From positions 124,001 through 188,000 of the forward strand of contig JALGAS010000012.1 in NCBI GenBank assembly GCA_023078685.1: DNA of 64,000 nucleotides, written 5' to 3'. The translations under genes and the position numbers were made by a program. Shown here in pieces: positions 12,704-24,792 of the stretch. Under the pieces are notes generated by a model. That model was not told the origin of the DNA. It made no database searches and was given only the letters and a program-made list of their open reading frames with translations. The stretch's first letter is position 1; each line of letters opens with the position of its first letter. The stretch comes from Neopestalotiopsis rosae. Lineage: Eukaryota > Ascomycota > Sordariomycetes > Amphisphaeriales > Sporocadaceae.

Positions 12704-14582
12704 CTACTGTGACACGGCCGGAACTCGAAGACTCAACAACGGTGCATGCTGCTGAGTTCCCAATGTATCCCTCTCTCCCACACTGCCCTGCGCCCACGGA
12801 CGCTTCAAGGTGCACTTCCAGGCCATGGCCGGATCAAAGTACATGTTGGTTATTATGTCCTTGTCTTGTACCCTGTAAAGCTTTTTGATGACCTCATTTG
12901 TGAGTATGTCAGCTTTCTTGACCCGCTCATAGGCCTCCAAATTATCAAACATGATGTCCAAAGTCAGCTCAAAAGGTCCACTGTTCTTGGACCTGACTAC
13001 TTTGGCAATATCTAGCATTGCGACCTCTCCGTTAGGTACTTGTTTCCTAGGCACTTCCACCGGTATCTGAGACTCCAGCTCTTGTCTCTGGGCAGAGGTC
13101 AAGTGCTCAGGCTCACCAGGCCTGGTTTCAACACTCTGGTTCTCAATTGTGGTGGTTTTCAAAGGAAAGAGGCTGGTCTCTTCCCCCCCTTCAAGATCAA
13201 TTAAATGATAGACACTGAATTTGAAAACCTCGCCGGCATCCTGCTCATGAGGGGAGAGCGGGCTGGCGAAATTGCCCGTGGTAGCCAGTTGACCATCATA
13301 GGGGAAATGCAGGATCGAGGTGCGCACATTGTTGGCAATGGCATGTGACTTGTCCTTGTCCGGGGCCACAACCTCGCCCATGATGCCGATTTCATGCGGC
13401 TGTTGACTTCCTCCAGCGAGATGCTGTGTCTCGAGCGGTCCCATGACGGCGTTGCGTCCGTAGACGTGGTAAATGAGGCGACAGGCATCGCTCTGGTCGA
13501 GCTCGGGAAACAGATTTTGGCTATATCGCCTCACCTTTTCCAAAAAGTCGTCAATCTGCCCGATGAGAATCGGATCTCGAATTCCCCCAATGAAGATTGT
13601 GCGATGGCCCAGTCTCTTGACGCCTTCGAGTTTGACTTGGTATACCGGCGTCGGAATAAACTCGGCGCCCCGAACACGTACCGTCCGGCCATCGGCAAGT
13701 TGCTCGTACTGAGCCTTGTCCAGATGAAGGACGCCGCCAGGCCCCGGCAGCCGGTCGGGTCGGGTCTTTTCATACAGCGTATGCGCGGCCACAGATATGG
13801 GTGTGCACTTTTCGAGCGGGGAAAGCGGCGTCAAATCAAACGACGACTTTTGTATGCGGGCGACCATGGAGCGACCCTTGGGGACAGCGCAGATACCTCC
13901 GCATTCCATAATCTTGCCCATGTGCCAGGCGGTTCCAGGTTCTACGCCCTGCCACAGGCAAAAGCCGGCGAATGGAGCTGGGTCATAGGAGCGTCCACCG
14001 ATGATGATGTCGGGGTCTTGTTCCAGAGCTTTTATGAAGCTAGAGGCAGAATGTTAGTCTTTGATAGGCTCGAATAGAAGGTGTATACACTCACGGCTCC
14101 GCGCCCATTTGGCCCACGATTTCCACAGCGTCATCGACATCCGCAACTTCTAATGAATCAAGTGGCCCGCAGGGGCTGGACTTGCCCTCGACCACGCGGG
14201 TCTTGATCCATTGCCGCTGTATGTTTTGCTCAATAGTGACCACCTTGAAGTTGAACCCCTTTTTCTGCGCAATCTCCTCGACAATGGAGAGCATCTCACG
14301 CACGTGCGAATTGCTTCCATCGCCGCCCGCTGAGCTGATGAGAACCTTGATCTTTCGGTAATAACTCGCCTCCAACATGCTAGTCAGGTCTCGTACGTAC
14401 GACTCCCGGCCGCATGTCATCTTGTTCATGCCGAGCTTGTAGGGGCCACCATCTGTTGATCCGCTGTCCACGATAATGGCACTGGGCTTGTAGGTCTCAA
14501 TGCCATGCCAGAAGTGATCTTGACGGTAGCCATAGCCAAGCATGGCGTTGGGCGTCAAGATTGTAAAGTCCGGTTCGGCCAT
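12704..14582 (-). CDS. AtuA-like protein, DUF1446 fused to DUF4387
   Basis: Exons 14582-14095 and 14039-12704 join over a 55-nt intron (GTGAGT...CTCTAG) to give 607 residues. The N-terminal part (DFTILTPNAMLGYGY, IIVDSGSTDGGPYKLG, VLISSAGGDGSN, DPDIIIGGRSYDPAPFAG, ECGGICA) is DUF1446, the acyclic terpene utilisation protein AtuA family. From about residue 495 the chain carries a complete DUF4387 domain (VVRSKNSGPFELTLDIMFDN ... GSVGERDTLGTQQHAPLL). In bacteria AtuA-type proteins belong to acyl-CoA catabolism of citronellol/geraniol-like compounds, with an unsettled reaction. The fused two-domain form is common in fungi. There is no signal or membrane segment. Its divergent neighbour is an organic-anion-type transporter, suggesting uptake and breakdown of a shared carboxylate substrate. 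The family is sure; the substrate is inferred only in general terms. Confidence 0.88.
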
Positions 14583-15108
14583 CTTTGATTGCTTCTTATT
14601 GTTTGGGGTTGCGGTAGTCGAAAGTGTTCAAAAGATAAGAGCCAAGCTATATTCCAGGGTTTTGTAGACCAGACTATCTTTCATATTCAGAGTAAGCCCA
14701 CAGAGTAATGTTCCCGTCGTCCGAGAGGTTCTTCCCCTCAATGTTGATCCCGGTTAATTATTCCGAGCATCGAAGCGGAATCGATAGCAGTATACTGTGG
14801 CATCACGTCGGAAAGCCAAACCTCTCGGGGTCAAGCTCTGCTGCAAAGTCAGACGCCAACCCCCGCAAAACGCCCCCGGCACTCACCCGGGTCTCCAGCC
14901 GGACATGTCTCCGACTCAACGAGCTACACTGGTCCACTGTTCCCCGCAACCGATTGCAACGTCACGGAGATAGTATACGATTCTTGCGATCCTTGGCAAA
15001 AGGATATAAAGAATGAGGCAGAAATCGAGAAGGCTTGCAGTACTTTCATTATCCAACTGATCCGTCTCCTGCATTTCCTTGAATCAGAATACTCCACCCT
15101 GCCACACA
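14583..15108. promoter_or_regulatory. Divergent promoter between AtuA-like gene and transporter
   Basis: The 526-base gap separates two start codons pointing away from each other. A TATAAA at 15005-15010 sits 99 bases before the transporter start. No intact third gene fits in the gap, so the two genes probably share regulatory sites. No specific factor site could be named. Confidence 0.5.
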
Positions 15109-16787
15109 ATGTCATATCACAATACAGGCGAAAAGGTGGACGTTGAAAAATTGGAGGACTGTGCCGATGCAGTCGCAGATAAACATGCTGTTGCAGACCG
15201 GGCAGTCGATAACTACACACCTGATGAGATCAGAAATGTGGTCCGCAAGCTCGACTTTCGTCTCATGCCCCTTTGTTTTGTTCTGTACACTTTTTCCGTG
15301 CTGGACCGGTCAAACCTGGGCAATGCAAAGCTGGCTGGCATGGTGGATGACATTGATCTCTCAGGCAAACGATATCAATGGTTGGGTACTGCGTAAGTGG
15401 ATTCCGCGGAGGGATTGCAGACAGTATCTGAAGCTTATGCTGACTTGATAACTTGACAGATTCTATATTGCCTACATTATTTTCCAGTTCACTACCCTTG
15501 GATGGAAGGTATTCCCGCCTCACCGCTGGGTCGCCCTCGTCGTCTTCTTTTGGGGCACTGCTAGCACATTACAGGCAGTGTGTACCTCGTGGGCTGGCTT
15601 GATGGCTTGTCGATTCATGCTGGGCATTGCCGAAACCATGTTTGGCCCTGGTGTGCCTCTCTACATGTCATTCTTTTACCCGCGCGAATACATGGGTGTG
15701 CGTTTTGGCATATTTCTGTCTGGTGCTGCGCTGGCCAACGCATATGGTGGTGCTCTCGCCTATGGCTTGTCGCATGTTCACTCGTCTGTCAGTGATTGGA
15801 GATTCTTGTTCATCATTGAAGGTGGGTAATCCTTGCAATGGCCGCTGTTTATTAACATGCCAGTCTATCCTTGCTTTGGCGCAAATAATATTGACTTCGC
15901 TCAGGTGTTCCCACTGCTCTGTTGGCGATTGTTTGCTGGTTCTATCTCCCAGACAGCCCAGACAAGGCCAAATTCCTTTCTTTACACGAAAAGCAAATCG
16001 CTCGGGCGCTGGCCACGAGCCAGCCTGGAGAGGAGGCCCCCAGCGAGAGAGGCTTGCGCCTGAGTCACCTAGCTGATGCATTCAAAGACTACCGAAGTGA
16101 GTGTGATGCTACCTGTATAATAGTAACTGCGCCGACCACTAACATGTCACAGATTGGCTTTTCGCCATAAGTAACTTCAGCACCAATGTCTCCTTTGCCT
16201 CGCTCCCACTCTTCCTACCAACCATCATCTCTGAAATGGGGACATTCGACACCCTCAGCGCAAATGGTCTCTCCGCTCCACCCTATGCTCTTGCCTTTGT
16301 CACCATAATCGGCTGCGCCTTTCTGTCTGATTACCTACGTGTGCGTGGACCGATTGCCGTATTCTTCACACTCGTGGCTTCGGCTGGATATCTTATTCTG
16401 GCCCTTTCTGATGGCGTTACTCCTCGATACGTTGGCATCTTTCTCGTCGTTCTCATCTTTGTCACGGTATCAACGGTTCTGGTATGGAACGCAAACACCA
16501 ATGAATCGGGCAGCAAGCGCGCGGGCGGCTTGTGGATCATCATGACGGTCGGTCAGTGTGGCACTCTACTCGGCACCAACATGTTCCCCGCCGACGAGGC
16601 GCCATATTATCGACGCGGCATGTGGATCGGATTTGCGTTTTCCATGTTATCAGCTTGCGTTTGTGGACTGCTGAGCTTCTTGCTTTGGAGAGAAAATCGA
16701 AGACGGGATCGACTTTACGGTCCCGTTGAGCGGGTAACAAGTGAGCACCAAGACGTGCCTGAGGCCTTCATTCGCTACATGATATGA
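15109..16787 (+). CDS. MFS transporter, Dal5/allantoate permease (ACS) type
   Basis: Four exons (15109-15392, 15460-15821, 15905-16096, 16153-16787) give 490 residues. The hallmark first-loop block reads RKLDFRLMPLCFVLYTFSVL DRSNLGNAKLAG, followed by about 12 hydrophobic segments, the RFMLGIAETMFGPGVPLYM helix, FYPREYMGVRFGIF, and a C-terminal WIIMTVGQCGTLLGTNMFP stretch with an ENRRRDR tail. This is the anion:cation symporter family, which in fungi carries allantoate, nicotinate, biotin, pantothenate, tartrate and similar organic acids by proton symport at the plasma membrane. The 3' end is convergent with GPI10, with 168 bases between stop codons. The substrate cannot be read from the sequence; the divergent AtuA-like gene hints at a carboxylic acid. 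Confidence 0.88.
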
Positions 16788-16955
16788 GCAGAGCTTCTGT
16801 ATACATTCAATGAATTGAACCTTGTCACCCGGCAATTTTGAAATTAAGTACCACGATACCAAAGCGATGTGTGGTGGGTGAAAGTAGTTTATGTTCTACA
16901 AGATATATGACCACCTACGTCTTTCAATCATCTAGAATAACCTGCGTAGGTAGTC

Positions 16956-19085
16956 TCAGATCTCACTATAAACTCCAGTATCCCAAATCCTCAGCTCTCC
17001 GCTCTTTCTATCATCGTCGGTAAAAAGTCCATTCCACGCGCTCCAAGTCTGCTTCAGCGTCACACCCTTGTCGGCACCGGGTCCAGAGGCACCAAAGTAT
17101 TCTTGTAGTGCGGGCTCGATCCCTTCGTATCCGACTATATATCTCGGCAGTTCCTGATCCTGCCTATTTGCGGGCCATAGCTCATTCGCGAGGAAACCGA
17201 CCTTGTCAGCATCAAAGCGACGGTCTTCTGGCACATAAGCCTCCCGTTCCGCTGAGCCAGGCGCGGTATGAAGTGGCGGATCGCAAGTCAGAGCGCGGGC
17301 ACGCAAAGCCGGGTAGACGAGATGCGAGCGCCAAGGAGTGGCATGGCAAGGTGTCAAGAAGAGAGCAAAGAGCTCGAGGGGCTCGGCCGTCTCATTCGAG
17401 TAAACAAACGGCACGGGCATGGTCAAGTTCTTTGGGTGGATTCTCTGGAAGTCTGTACGAAGCTGATCCATGACCAGTATCGGCCCAGCAGAATGAAAGT
17501 AGGACAGGTATGTTGCGATCACAATATTGACCAACAGCCCAACGACGATAATTGGCTTGCGTCGAATACCGACCGGACCGCGCGCGGTGGGAATGCCGTC
17601 TGCCTGCGGTACAATGAAGAAGGACGAAATGTAAGGGGCGGCAAGGATGTGCAAAATGGGCAGCTGAGGATATATGAAGCGAACCTCTTTGTGGACAATG
17701 AATGAGAGGGTCGACATGGTGACGAGAACCGCAAAAGCCAGAGCCTTGAATGCATTCTTGGCTGCTAGAGAGGCGGTTGCATCTTCTTGAAACGACAGCA
17801 AGCCCATGACAGCAAACGGGCTGACTGTGGTACATGACAGAGTAATTCCCTGAGACAGATAATAGTGCCAATCATTTTGGCCGTAAAAGATTGCCAGAGA
17901 CTGCGCAATATTAAAGTTGAGCCAGTTTAGCGGTGGAAATGTCCACTCGCCAAAATATTGCTTATCTGCCAGAAGAGACAATCCAAGAGCGAATGATCTA
18001 AGAAGTCAGCCTTCTGAATGTATGTTCAATATGAAAGAAGCTTACCCGCACAACAGAGATTCTCGTATCAGAATCAAGATTGTCTTGGGTGTAAAGGACG
18101 AGTTGCCATCCATGGTCAGTCTTGTCACGGCAAGAGTGCCAATGGCAGCCCAAATGAGAGCATTGGTAGGGCGGAGCAGGATAGCAAATGCAGCAAAAAC
18201 TATAGAAAGTCGAAGGCTGATTCTGTCTGTCAGTTGATTGAACCTAGGATATCTTTTGGAAAGGTATTCTGACCCATTCACGGAACCTGTCTGCTGAAAT
18301 ACTTCTGCAGTTTTGGCTTCATCTTTGCCGGCCTTCTCGAGACCAAGCAAGCCCCATGGAAAGTAATGAAGAGCAGCAATGGTCAGAGTAGCTTCCAAGC
18401 AGTTTGAAAAGGTCCTCGTCGAACAATACCATTGCCATGGATTCGCGACGCTCATGAGCAGCTAACACAAAGAATGAGTATGCCATCAGGACGCGCAAGA
18501 AAAGAGGACACATACCACAGACCAGGCCGTTGCGGTATTGCGCCCAAACAACTTCTCGGCAAGTCTCCAGGCAAACCAATCAGTCAGCGCAGCCAAACCA
18601 GCTTGGACAATCTTTGGGGCAGCAAGTAGAGCATAGGCCCTATAATGGCCAGGCACAGCGATCGTCGACAGATAGTTTGCGACAGCACCATACCCCAGAG
18701 CGAATATACCGGGGTGCAGTGACGAGCGCAGTCGATATTCCCATTCCTATAGTATAATCATTAGGCCATGGACTCTTTTGTTCAGGAGTATACGCGGTTG
18801 TTGCTCCAGAATTCAGGGGCTCTCTCTTACCCAGGTCATCCAAGCGCCACTGTCTGGTCCAAACACGAGCTGCCATGCCGGTTCCAGAGCTTGAAAGTAC
18901 TCATCGGGTTGAAAGTAGGTTCGAACACAGAGGGCATTGACAAGCCTGAAAGCAAAGAGCACAGCCAGCGCATCTTTGACCTGCGCAGCTGCAGTGTCCC
19001 GTTGTACGGGGCGAGCCTCGGACGCGTCGTGACCGGAGACTGCCGCCGTCGTCCCGTCTCGGGGGGGCTCTTCTCTAGTGGCCAT
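16956..19085 (-). CDS. GPI10: GPI mannosyltransferase 3 (PIG-B/Gpi10, GT22)
   Basis: Four exons (19085-18831, 18746-18516, 18461-18046, 17997-16956) give 647 residues. The protein has the GT22 signature in the first luminal loop ([17 protein letters not shown]) with acidic residues expected to bind dolichol-phosphate-mannose, then [15 protein letters not shown], a block [17 protein letters not shown], and many membrane segments with [14 protein letters not shown] near the end. These blocks identify the alpha-1,2-mannosyltransferase that adds the third mannose to the GPI anchor in the ER membrane. It is an essential step in yeasts. The start at 19085 was chosen over an upstream in-frame Met at 19184 because family N-termini are short and hydrophilic. 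All introns are GT-AG and close in frame. Confidence 0.9.
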
Positions 19086-20346
19086 GACCGGATCGGTGTC
19101 CGGGTTGCCTCGCTCGAGTGTCAATAACACGATACAAGGCTGATATAATGACTCCAACACGTGTGTCGGCCTCAATTGGTGCACTCAGGTCAACCGCGAC
19201 TTGAATCCGGCCGATACCGACGATATGGTTTCCTGAGGCTCAACTTAGCTTGGGTAGCCTGTCGCTAATGCGGTGCTAGACCCGTGGCGAGCGTGGGGAG
19301 CTGAGGCTAGGGGTCCTTAGGGGCTGGCATCAGAGTCAGGATCGGCCACTCGTCCTTGCTCCAGACCGCCCGCAGCGACCGTGGGGCTCGTGTCTGTCTC
19401 TGTCTGTCAATTGCCCTGCCCCTCCTCGAAGTCCCCCCCACACATTCGGTCATCGCTCTCACATGGGTGACAATTCACCGAGAGGAATGCATGCCAGTCG
19501 CATACTTGTCATTACAACCATGGATGATTGAACCCCAACTGGGCTGATAAGCCGCAGCTTATCCCTCTAATCGTATGCCGCTGCCGGCCAGCCCGCCAGC
19601 CCGCTCAGTAGCTGCCTACGAATGAACTGAAGGCTGGATATTGAGCATGACAACCCCTGACTCGCCATTGGCCACTGCTACGAATCGTCTGTTGCAAGCC
19701 TTCCGTCCCTCGGACGTGACGCCGTGCCCGCGGGGGTTTGCGGACGGACACCTCGCCTGCGCCGAATTGGAAGCAGGTCGTCGGCTCCCCAGGCGAATTG
19801 GAACGCAATACAGTCAGCCGTCTGGCCATGATGTAGAACCAATCGATGGATGCACGCAATGCCCTTGGACCGGGCCATCAACTGGTAGGAACACAGCTTG
19901 CCGGACTCTCCTTCCTTCTCATGTTTCTCCTCTTGGCCGGTTTGCTTCGGCTTGAACGCCTCATGTGACGGTTTCCTTACGCAAGGTCCTGGTCTAGCTA
20001 CCCAGCAGGACTGCAACAATCGCATCTACTTGCACTTAGAGGCTTAGTGGCTACGGCGTCCCTTCCACACTTTGTCTTTGCCCGAGATATTATTACTTAA
20101 GACATGCCCCCGCCTATCTCTTGATTGGACTTCTTTCTTCTTCTACTTGTTTTCTACCAAGATTCTTTTCAACGCAACCAATCGCATTGGAAACAATACA
20201 GCCCAGGTTGCTCCTCTAATTACAAGCCCACTTCCACCTACCGCGAATGGCATACTGCTCAAGAGAGCATCACATCTTTTCATTCTTTGACACTGGAACA
20301 TTCCTCACCTCGAACTCGCCCGTCTAATCACTCCTACTCGGAAATC
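19086..20346. promoter_or_regulatory. Divergent promoter region of GPI10 and ornithine aminotransferase
   Basis: 1.26 kb between divergent start codons. The half near 20100-20346 is pyrimidine-rich and leader-like. It contains two short upstream ORFs, 20102-20122 (6 codons) and 20247-20327 (26 codons), the second ending 19 bases before the aminotransferase start. No protein gene was recognised inside. Confidence 0.5.
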
Positions 20347-21802
20347 ATGGCTCCTCACGCAAACGACGCAAACGAGAATGGCTCGTCTACCTTTTCCAGG
20401 TACCACGCCTCCTCGACTCAGGGTGCAATTGAGGCTGAACACAAGTTCGCTGCTCACAATTACCACCCTCTGCCTATTGTCTTCTCACGTGCTTCAGGTG
20501 TAGACGTTTGGGACCCCGAGGGCAAGCACTACCTCGACTTTCTGTCCGCCTACAGTGCTGTCAACCAGGGTCACTGCCACCCTGAGCTCGTCAAGGCCCT
20601 CACCGAGCAGGCTGGACGTCTCACTCTCAGCTCGAGAGCTTTCCACAATGACGTCTTTCCCAAGTGGGCTGAAAAGGTCCAGCAAATGTTTGGCTATGAC
20701 ATGGTCTTGCCCATGAACACTGGAGCCGAAGCTGTCGAGACTGCCATCAAGATTGCCAGAAAGTGGGCATACAAGGTCAAGGGCGTTCCGCAACACAAGG
20801 CTTGGGTCTTTGGTGCTGAGGAGAACTTTCACGGTCGAACTGCAAGTATATTCCGTCCTGAATGGCCCGTTCGTATTCGCTAACATGATCTAGATGACCG
20901 CAGTGACCCTTTCCACCGACCCCGAGTCCAAGGACAACTATGGCCCCTATGTACCCAACATTGGTGCCGTCAACCCCTCGACCGGCAAGGCCATTCGATA
21001 CAATAATGTGGAGGACCTTGAGGCGCTTCTAGAGGCCCACGGTAAAGAGACGGCAGCGTTCATTGTCGAGCCTATCCAGGGTGAGGCCGGTGTGGTTGTG
21101 CCAGACGAGGACTACCTTGTAAAGGTCTCGGAGCTTTGCAAGAAGCACAATGTCCTCTTCATCTGCGACGAGATCCAGACTGGTATTGGTCGTACCGGCA
21201 GAATGCTCTGCTCGCAGTGGGCAGGTATCAAGCCCGACCTTGTCACTCTGGGCAAGGCCATTTCTGGTGGTCTCTACCCCGTGAGCGCCGTCTTGGGTAG
21301 CAAGGAGATTATGCTCGTGGTTGAGCCTGGAACACATGGCTCTACCTATGGTGGAAACCCGCTTGGATGCGCCGTGTCCATTCGTGCCCTCGAGATTATG
21401 GAGGAAGAGCAATTGACCGAGAAGGCTGAGAAGCTTGGCAACATTTTCCGACAGAGCCTCGAAGCTTTCAACTCGCCAATGATTAAGCTGGTTCGCGGCA
21501 AGGGTCTGCTCAATGCCGTGGTCATCAACGAGGACCAAACCAATGGCCACTCGGCTTGGGATTTGTGCCTGTTGCTAAAGGAAAAGGGTGTCTTGGTAAG
21601 TCGATGCACCCTCTCATATTCAGAATGTCATGCTAACAATAAACAGGCCAAGCCAACCCACGGCAACATTATTCGTTTCGCCCCGCCTCTGGTCATTAGC
21701 GAAACCCAGCTCCGCAAGGCCATTAACATTATTGGCGAAGCCATCAAGGAGCTTCCGTCGCTCAAGAAGCACGAGGATGTCCACCCTCAGCTTGAGAACT
21801 AG
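20347..21802 (+). CDS. Ornithine aminotransferase, cytosolic
   Basis: Exons 20347-20841, 20894-21595 and 21647-21802 give 450 residues. The class-III aminotransferase blocks are complete: [80 protein letters not shown], and [11 protein letters not shown] with Lys286 as the pyridoxal-phosphate lysine. The enzyme converts ornithine and 2-oxoglutarate to glutamate-5-semialdehyde and glutamate in arginine catabolism (yeast CAR2, Aspergillus otaA). No mitochondrial presequence is seen, as in other fungi. The first intron (20842-20893) starts GCAAGT, a GC-AG intron. Chain length and motifs match the family, so the call is confident. Confidence 0.95.
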
Positions 21803-24770
21803 ACTGCTCAAGCGCATAGCGCCTCTTCTATCCATGTGCAGTAGTGAGGTTACGCATGTGTGCTGGCAAAGTCTCTTGACTGGCTGCCCTCGTCTGAGAT
21901 TGCACAAGAGCAATGTCACGGCGTGGGTAGCGCAGAGATTGTCATGATAGCATCATTGGGGAAAAGTGTCCGAGTACGCCGCAGACGATTGCCACATGGG
22001 CATTCTTTGACTGTGGTTTTTCTGTTTCTACTTATGACCAATCATTGTGCTTTTGGTTGGCAAACCAAATTGTGTGCTTAACAGCGAAGCCATCTGATTT
22101 ACGGAAAAGGAGTTAGTATTAGGCTTGTGCATGAACCTTGAGAGATTGGAGTTCTGCCCGCTTATTGGGTCTACGTATTTTATAGCACATGAATCACAAT
22201 ACCCCATATGCAGTGCAATGTTTCTCAAAATCAACATGGTGTGTGTTTTGGTAGATATCAAGAGTCAAGCGTACAAGACCGAGGTGAATCAGATTTATGC
22301 ATGAAGCAGTGGATCGACATTGGTCCAGGCCTGCACACGGCCATGGAAGCCTGTTTGGAGAGGTGCTGTCAACCTGGAACCTGGATCAATCGCCCAATGT
22401 GGTAGCCTTGACCTTTATACATGGGTTATGGGGAACAGGCCGGATGCACGCGATGCATATCGCGGTGCCCGGCGGGTGTTTTAAACCAAATCTGGATGTG
22501 CGGGGAGACTTTGGATAGAAGAAAATAAATTACATATCCCACCACTCTACTGAAACTCGAATGCCACCTCCATATGAGAAAGGCTTTATTTAGGAACATG
22601 TCCAAATAACTGGGCATGTCGTTGATCACATAAGACATGCATGGAGCAACGAGGGGATGTCTCTCGGTGCAGATGGCGGAGACTCTCTCGCCCTTTTTTG
22701 CTTTTGCCTTTTGATAAACATGCAGAAACTCTGGAGCCAATCAGTAATGAGGTGCAGGATGACTCGAACTCTTTTCGGCTTTATAGGGCTCGTCAACAGC
22801 AAGGGTCCAAGGGGGGATATATGCAGCACCCAAGTACCTACTTCAAACCCATCGTGACAAGTCTGCAGATCAATCTGCAGGGTTCGAGTTGGGAAGCTGG
22901 ATTTTGTGACCAAGTTGACAATCTTCCGGATAGCCGTCGATATCGTGTTATTTTGGTCAAGTCTAGCATGCGATCTCTCACAAGTGCGCGACCATGTGTG
23001 GCATTCGCTTCTTTAGACTGGGCCATTTCATCTGATGCTAGCGAGCTATACACGATTGGAACGCAAGACAGTCCAATGCCAATCATGGAAACGCTTTAAT
23101 ATTCATACACTAGAACATTTCGCGATCGCCCACCCGCCCAGCTTGACTCATTGTTTCCGATGCATACAAAATGTTACCCACCTCGCATGTGTCTAAATAC
23201 GTACAATTTTGTAGTATGTATTCAATGTTGTATCAGTTGGAAAGTCTTACCTTGGCATAGCCGCCCGCCCACCACTATGTACTACCCAGGAATGGGGAAC
23301 CACACACCCAGGCGATCGCGGGGCAAGACTTTTGGTGGGAACTCTTTTGCCTTGCATCTTACGCCTACCTAATCAACACTCGCTCAAGGTTGACGATAAG
23401 AGCCAGGTCAAGTACCAACAGTTACCTATCTACTTTCTCTAACCCACTTTATTGCTTCAGTGGGTTGCATACAGATCAGGCAAAGAACCAAAGGAATATC
23501 CACTCGGGCAATGGGTGCCTCATGGTGAAACCCGCCTTAACCGCGTGGCCGAATCGTCCGCTTGGTTCTGGGGCGGCCCCATTCAACATTGGGACTTTGA
23601 GAGAGTGATAAGAATATGCATCTAAGCGGAAAAGATATGGCTCGTTTTCTCTCTCTCTCTCTCGCTCTGTGTAGATCCTAAGACTATTGTCTCGTGACAG
23701 ACAATGACGACCAGAGCACCGGGACACTTGTAAGACAATCAGGGACGTTGGTTTCTTTGACAACCCAAAAGTCAATCATTCTCAGGTTGAGATAAATGGT
23801 TGGGGATTATGTATCATTGAGCTGGCCGTGTTCGATCCGGATTCGGTAAGCCGCCGCTTCCGTCATCAAGCAGTGCAAATAGGTATTGCACTTGTAGTAT
23901 GTAGTTTTTCCTTGGACGAGATTCGGAAGGGTGTCGTTCAGACGGTACAGTCAAGGCGGGCGTACCTACATGGGTTAGGTCGGGTTCTAGCGCAACGGTA
24001 TCGGACAGGACAGGCTGCTTGGTGTTGATCCAACAAGAGATCATATGACAGGGTCCTAGCACCTCTTTGGCACTTTGGACGCTCTGAACAAAGATGTGAT
24101 GCCATATCCCCGTGATGGCAACATTGGCTGTAGTCTGTAGTTACGGGAGCGATTCCGCAATCGTGACCCCATTTGTCCCTTTTTAATCGCCATCTGGTGT
24201 CTGGACTAGACACTAAACGCTGCGTTACTCGGCGTGTTATCATGGTGGCTTATAATCACGACTTGTATCTATTGACTCGAAATCTGCATGAATCTTCATA
24301 ACCCTCATTCGAGCTTCTCTCTTATGCATGAACACATAACATTGAAGCAGACGGGATCGAGGTTCAGAACTGCTAGCTAGTACAGAGTAATATTCATGGA
24401 ACAACATGTCGTCCTTCTAGCTGCATGCGACCATGTCCAGTGACAGGATAGAGTGGACTCCCAACCAGGGGTGAGATGCCCGCTGTTCTGTCTGCCCCAT
24501 GCAGCCAGCATGGAAAAGCTGGGCATGATACAAAAAGGCAGAGCTCCAAACAATGGTTGCAGGGTAAGAAGAGCGCCTCTTCGGTAATCTTGCCTCGGGG
24601 CGCTTTGTATCTTATGCATCAAAGAGGGAATACAATAGCCAACTACTACAGTACTCACCTACCGACACACACCAAACGGGCAGCAGAGTGGTATTCCGTA
24701 GAGTGCAGCACAGAAACAATGGCAAGCACAGGTACTCACTTGCAGATGGTGTACTGTAGGTTGCAGGCAA

Positions 24771-24792
24771 GGGGGGGGGGGGGGGGGGGGGG
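24771..24792 (+). repeat. 22-base guanine homopolymer
   Basis: An uninterrupted run of 22 G on the given strand in non-coding DNA. The exact length is liable to sequencing or assembly error. Similar C runs occur at 54598-54615 and 61804-61825. Confidence 0.9.

Noticed and set aside
13394..14077. 227-codon plus-strand frame
   Set aside because: It lies antisense to the AtuA-like gene, whose protein motifs are clear; it is a shadow frame.
4628..16787. Secondary-metabolite gene cluster
   Set aside because: A P450, transporter and EthD protein occur in the wider area, but no polyketide, peptide or terpene synthase is present.
21029..21550. 173-codon minus-strand frame
   Set aside because: Antisense to ornithine aminotransferase, with composition explained by codon bias of the sense gene.
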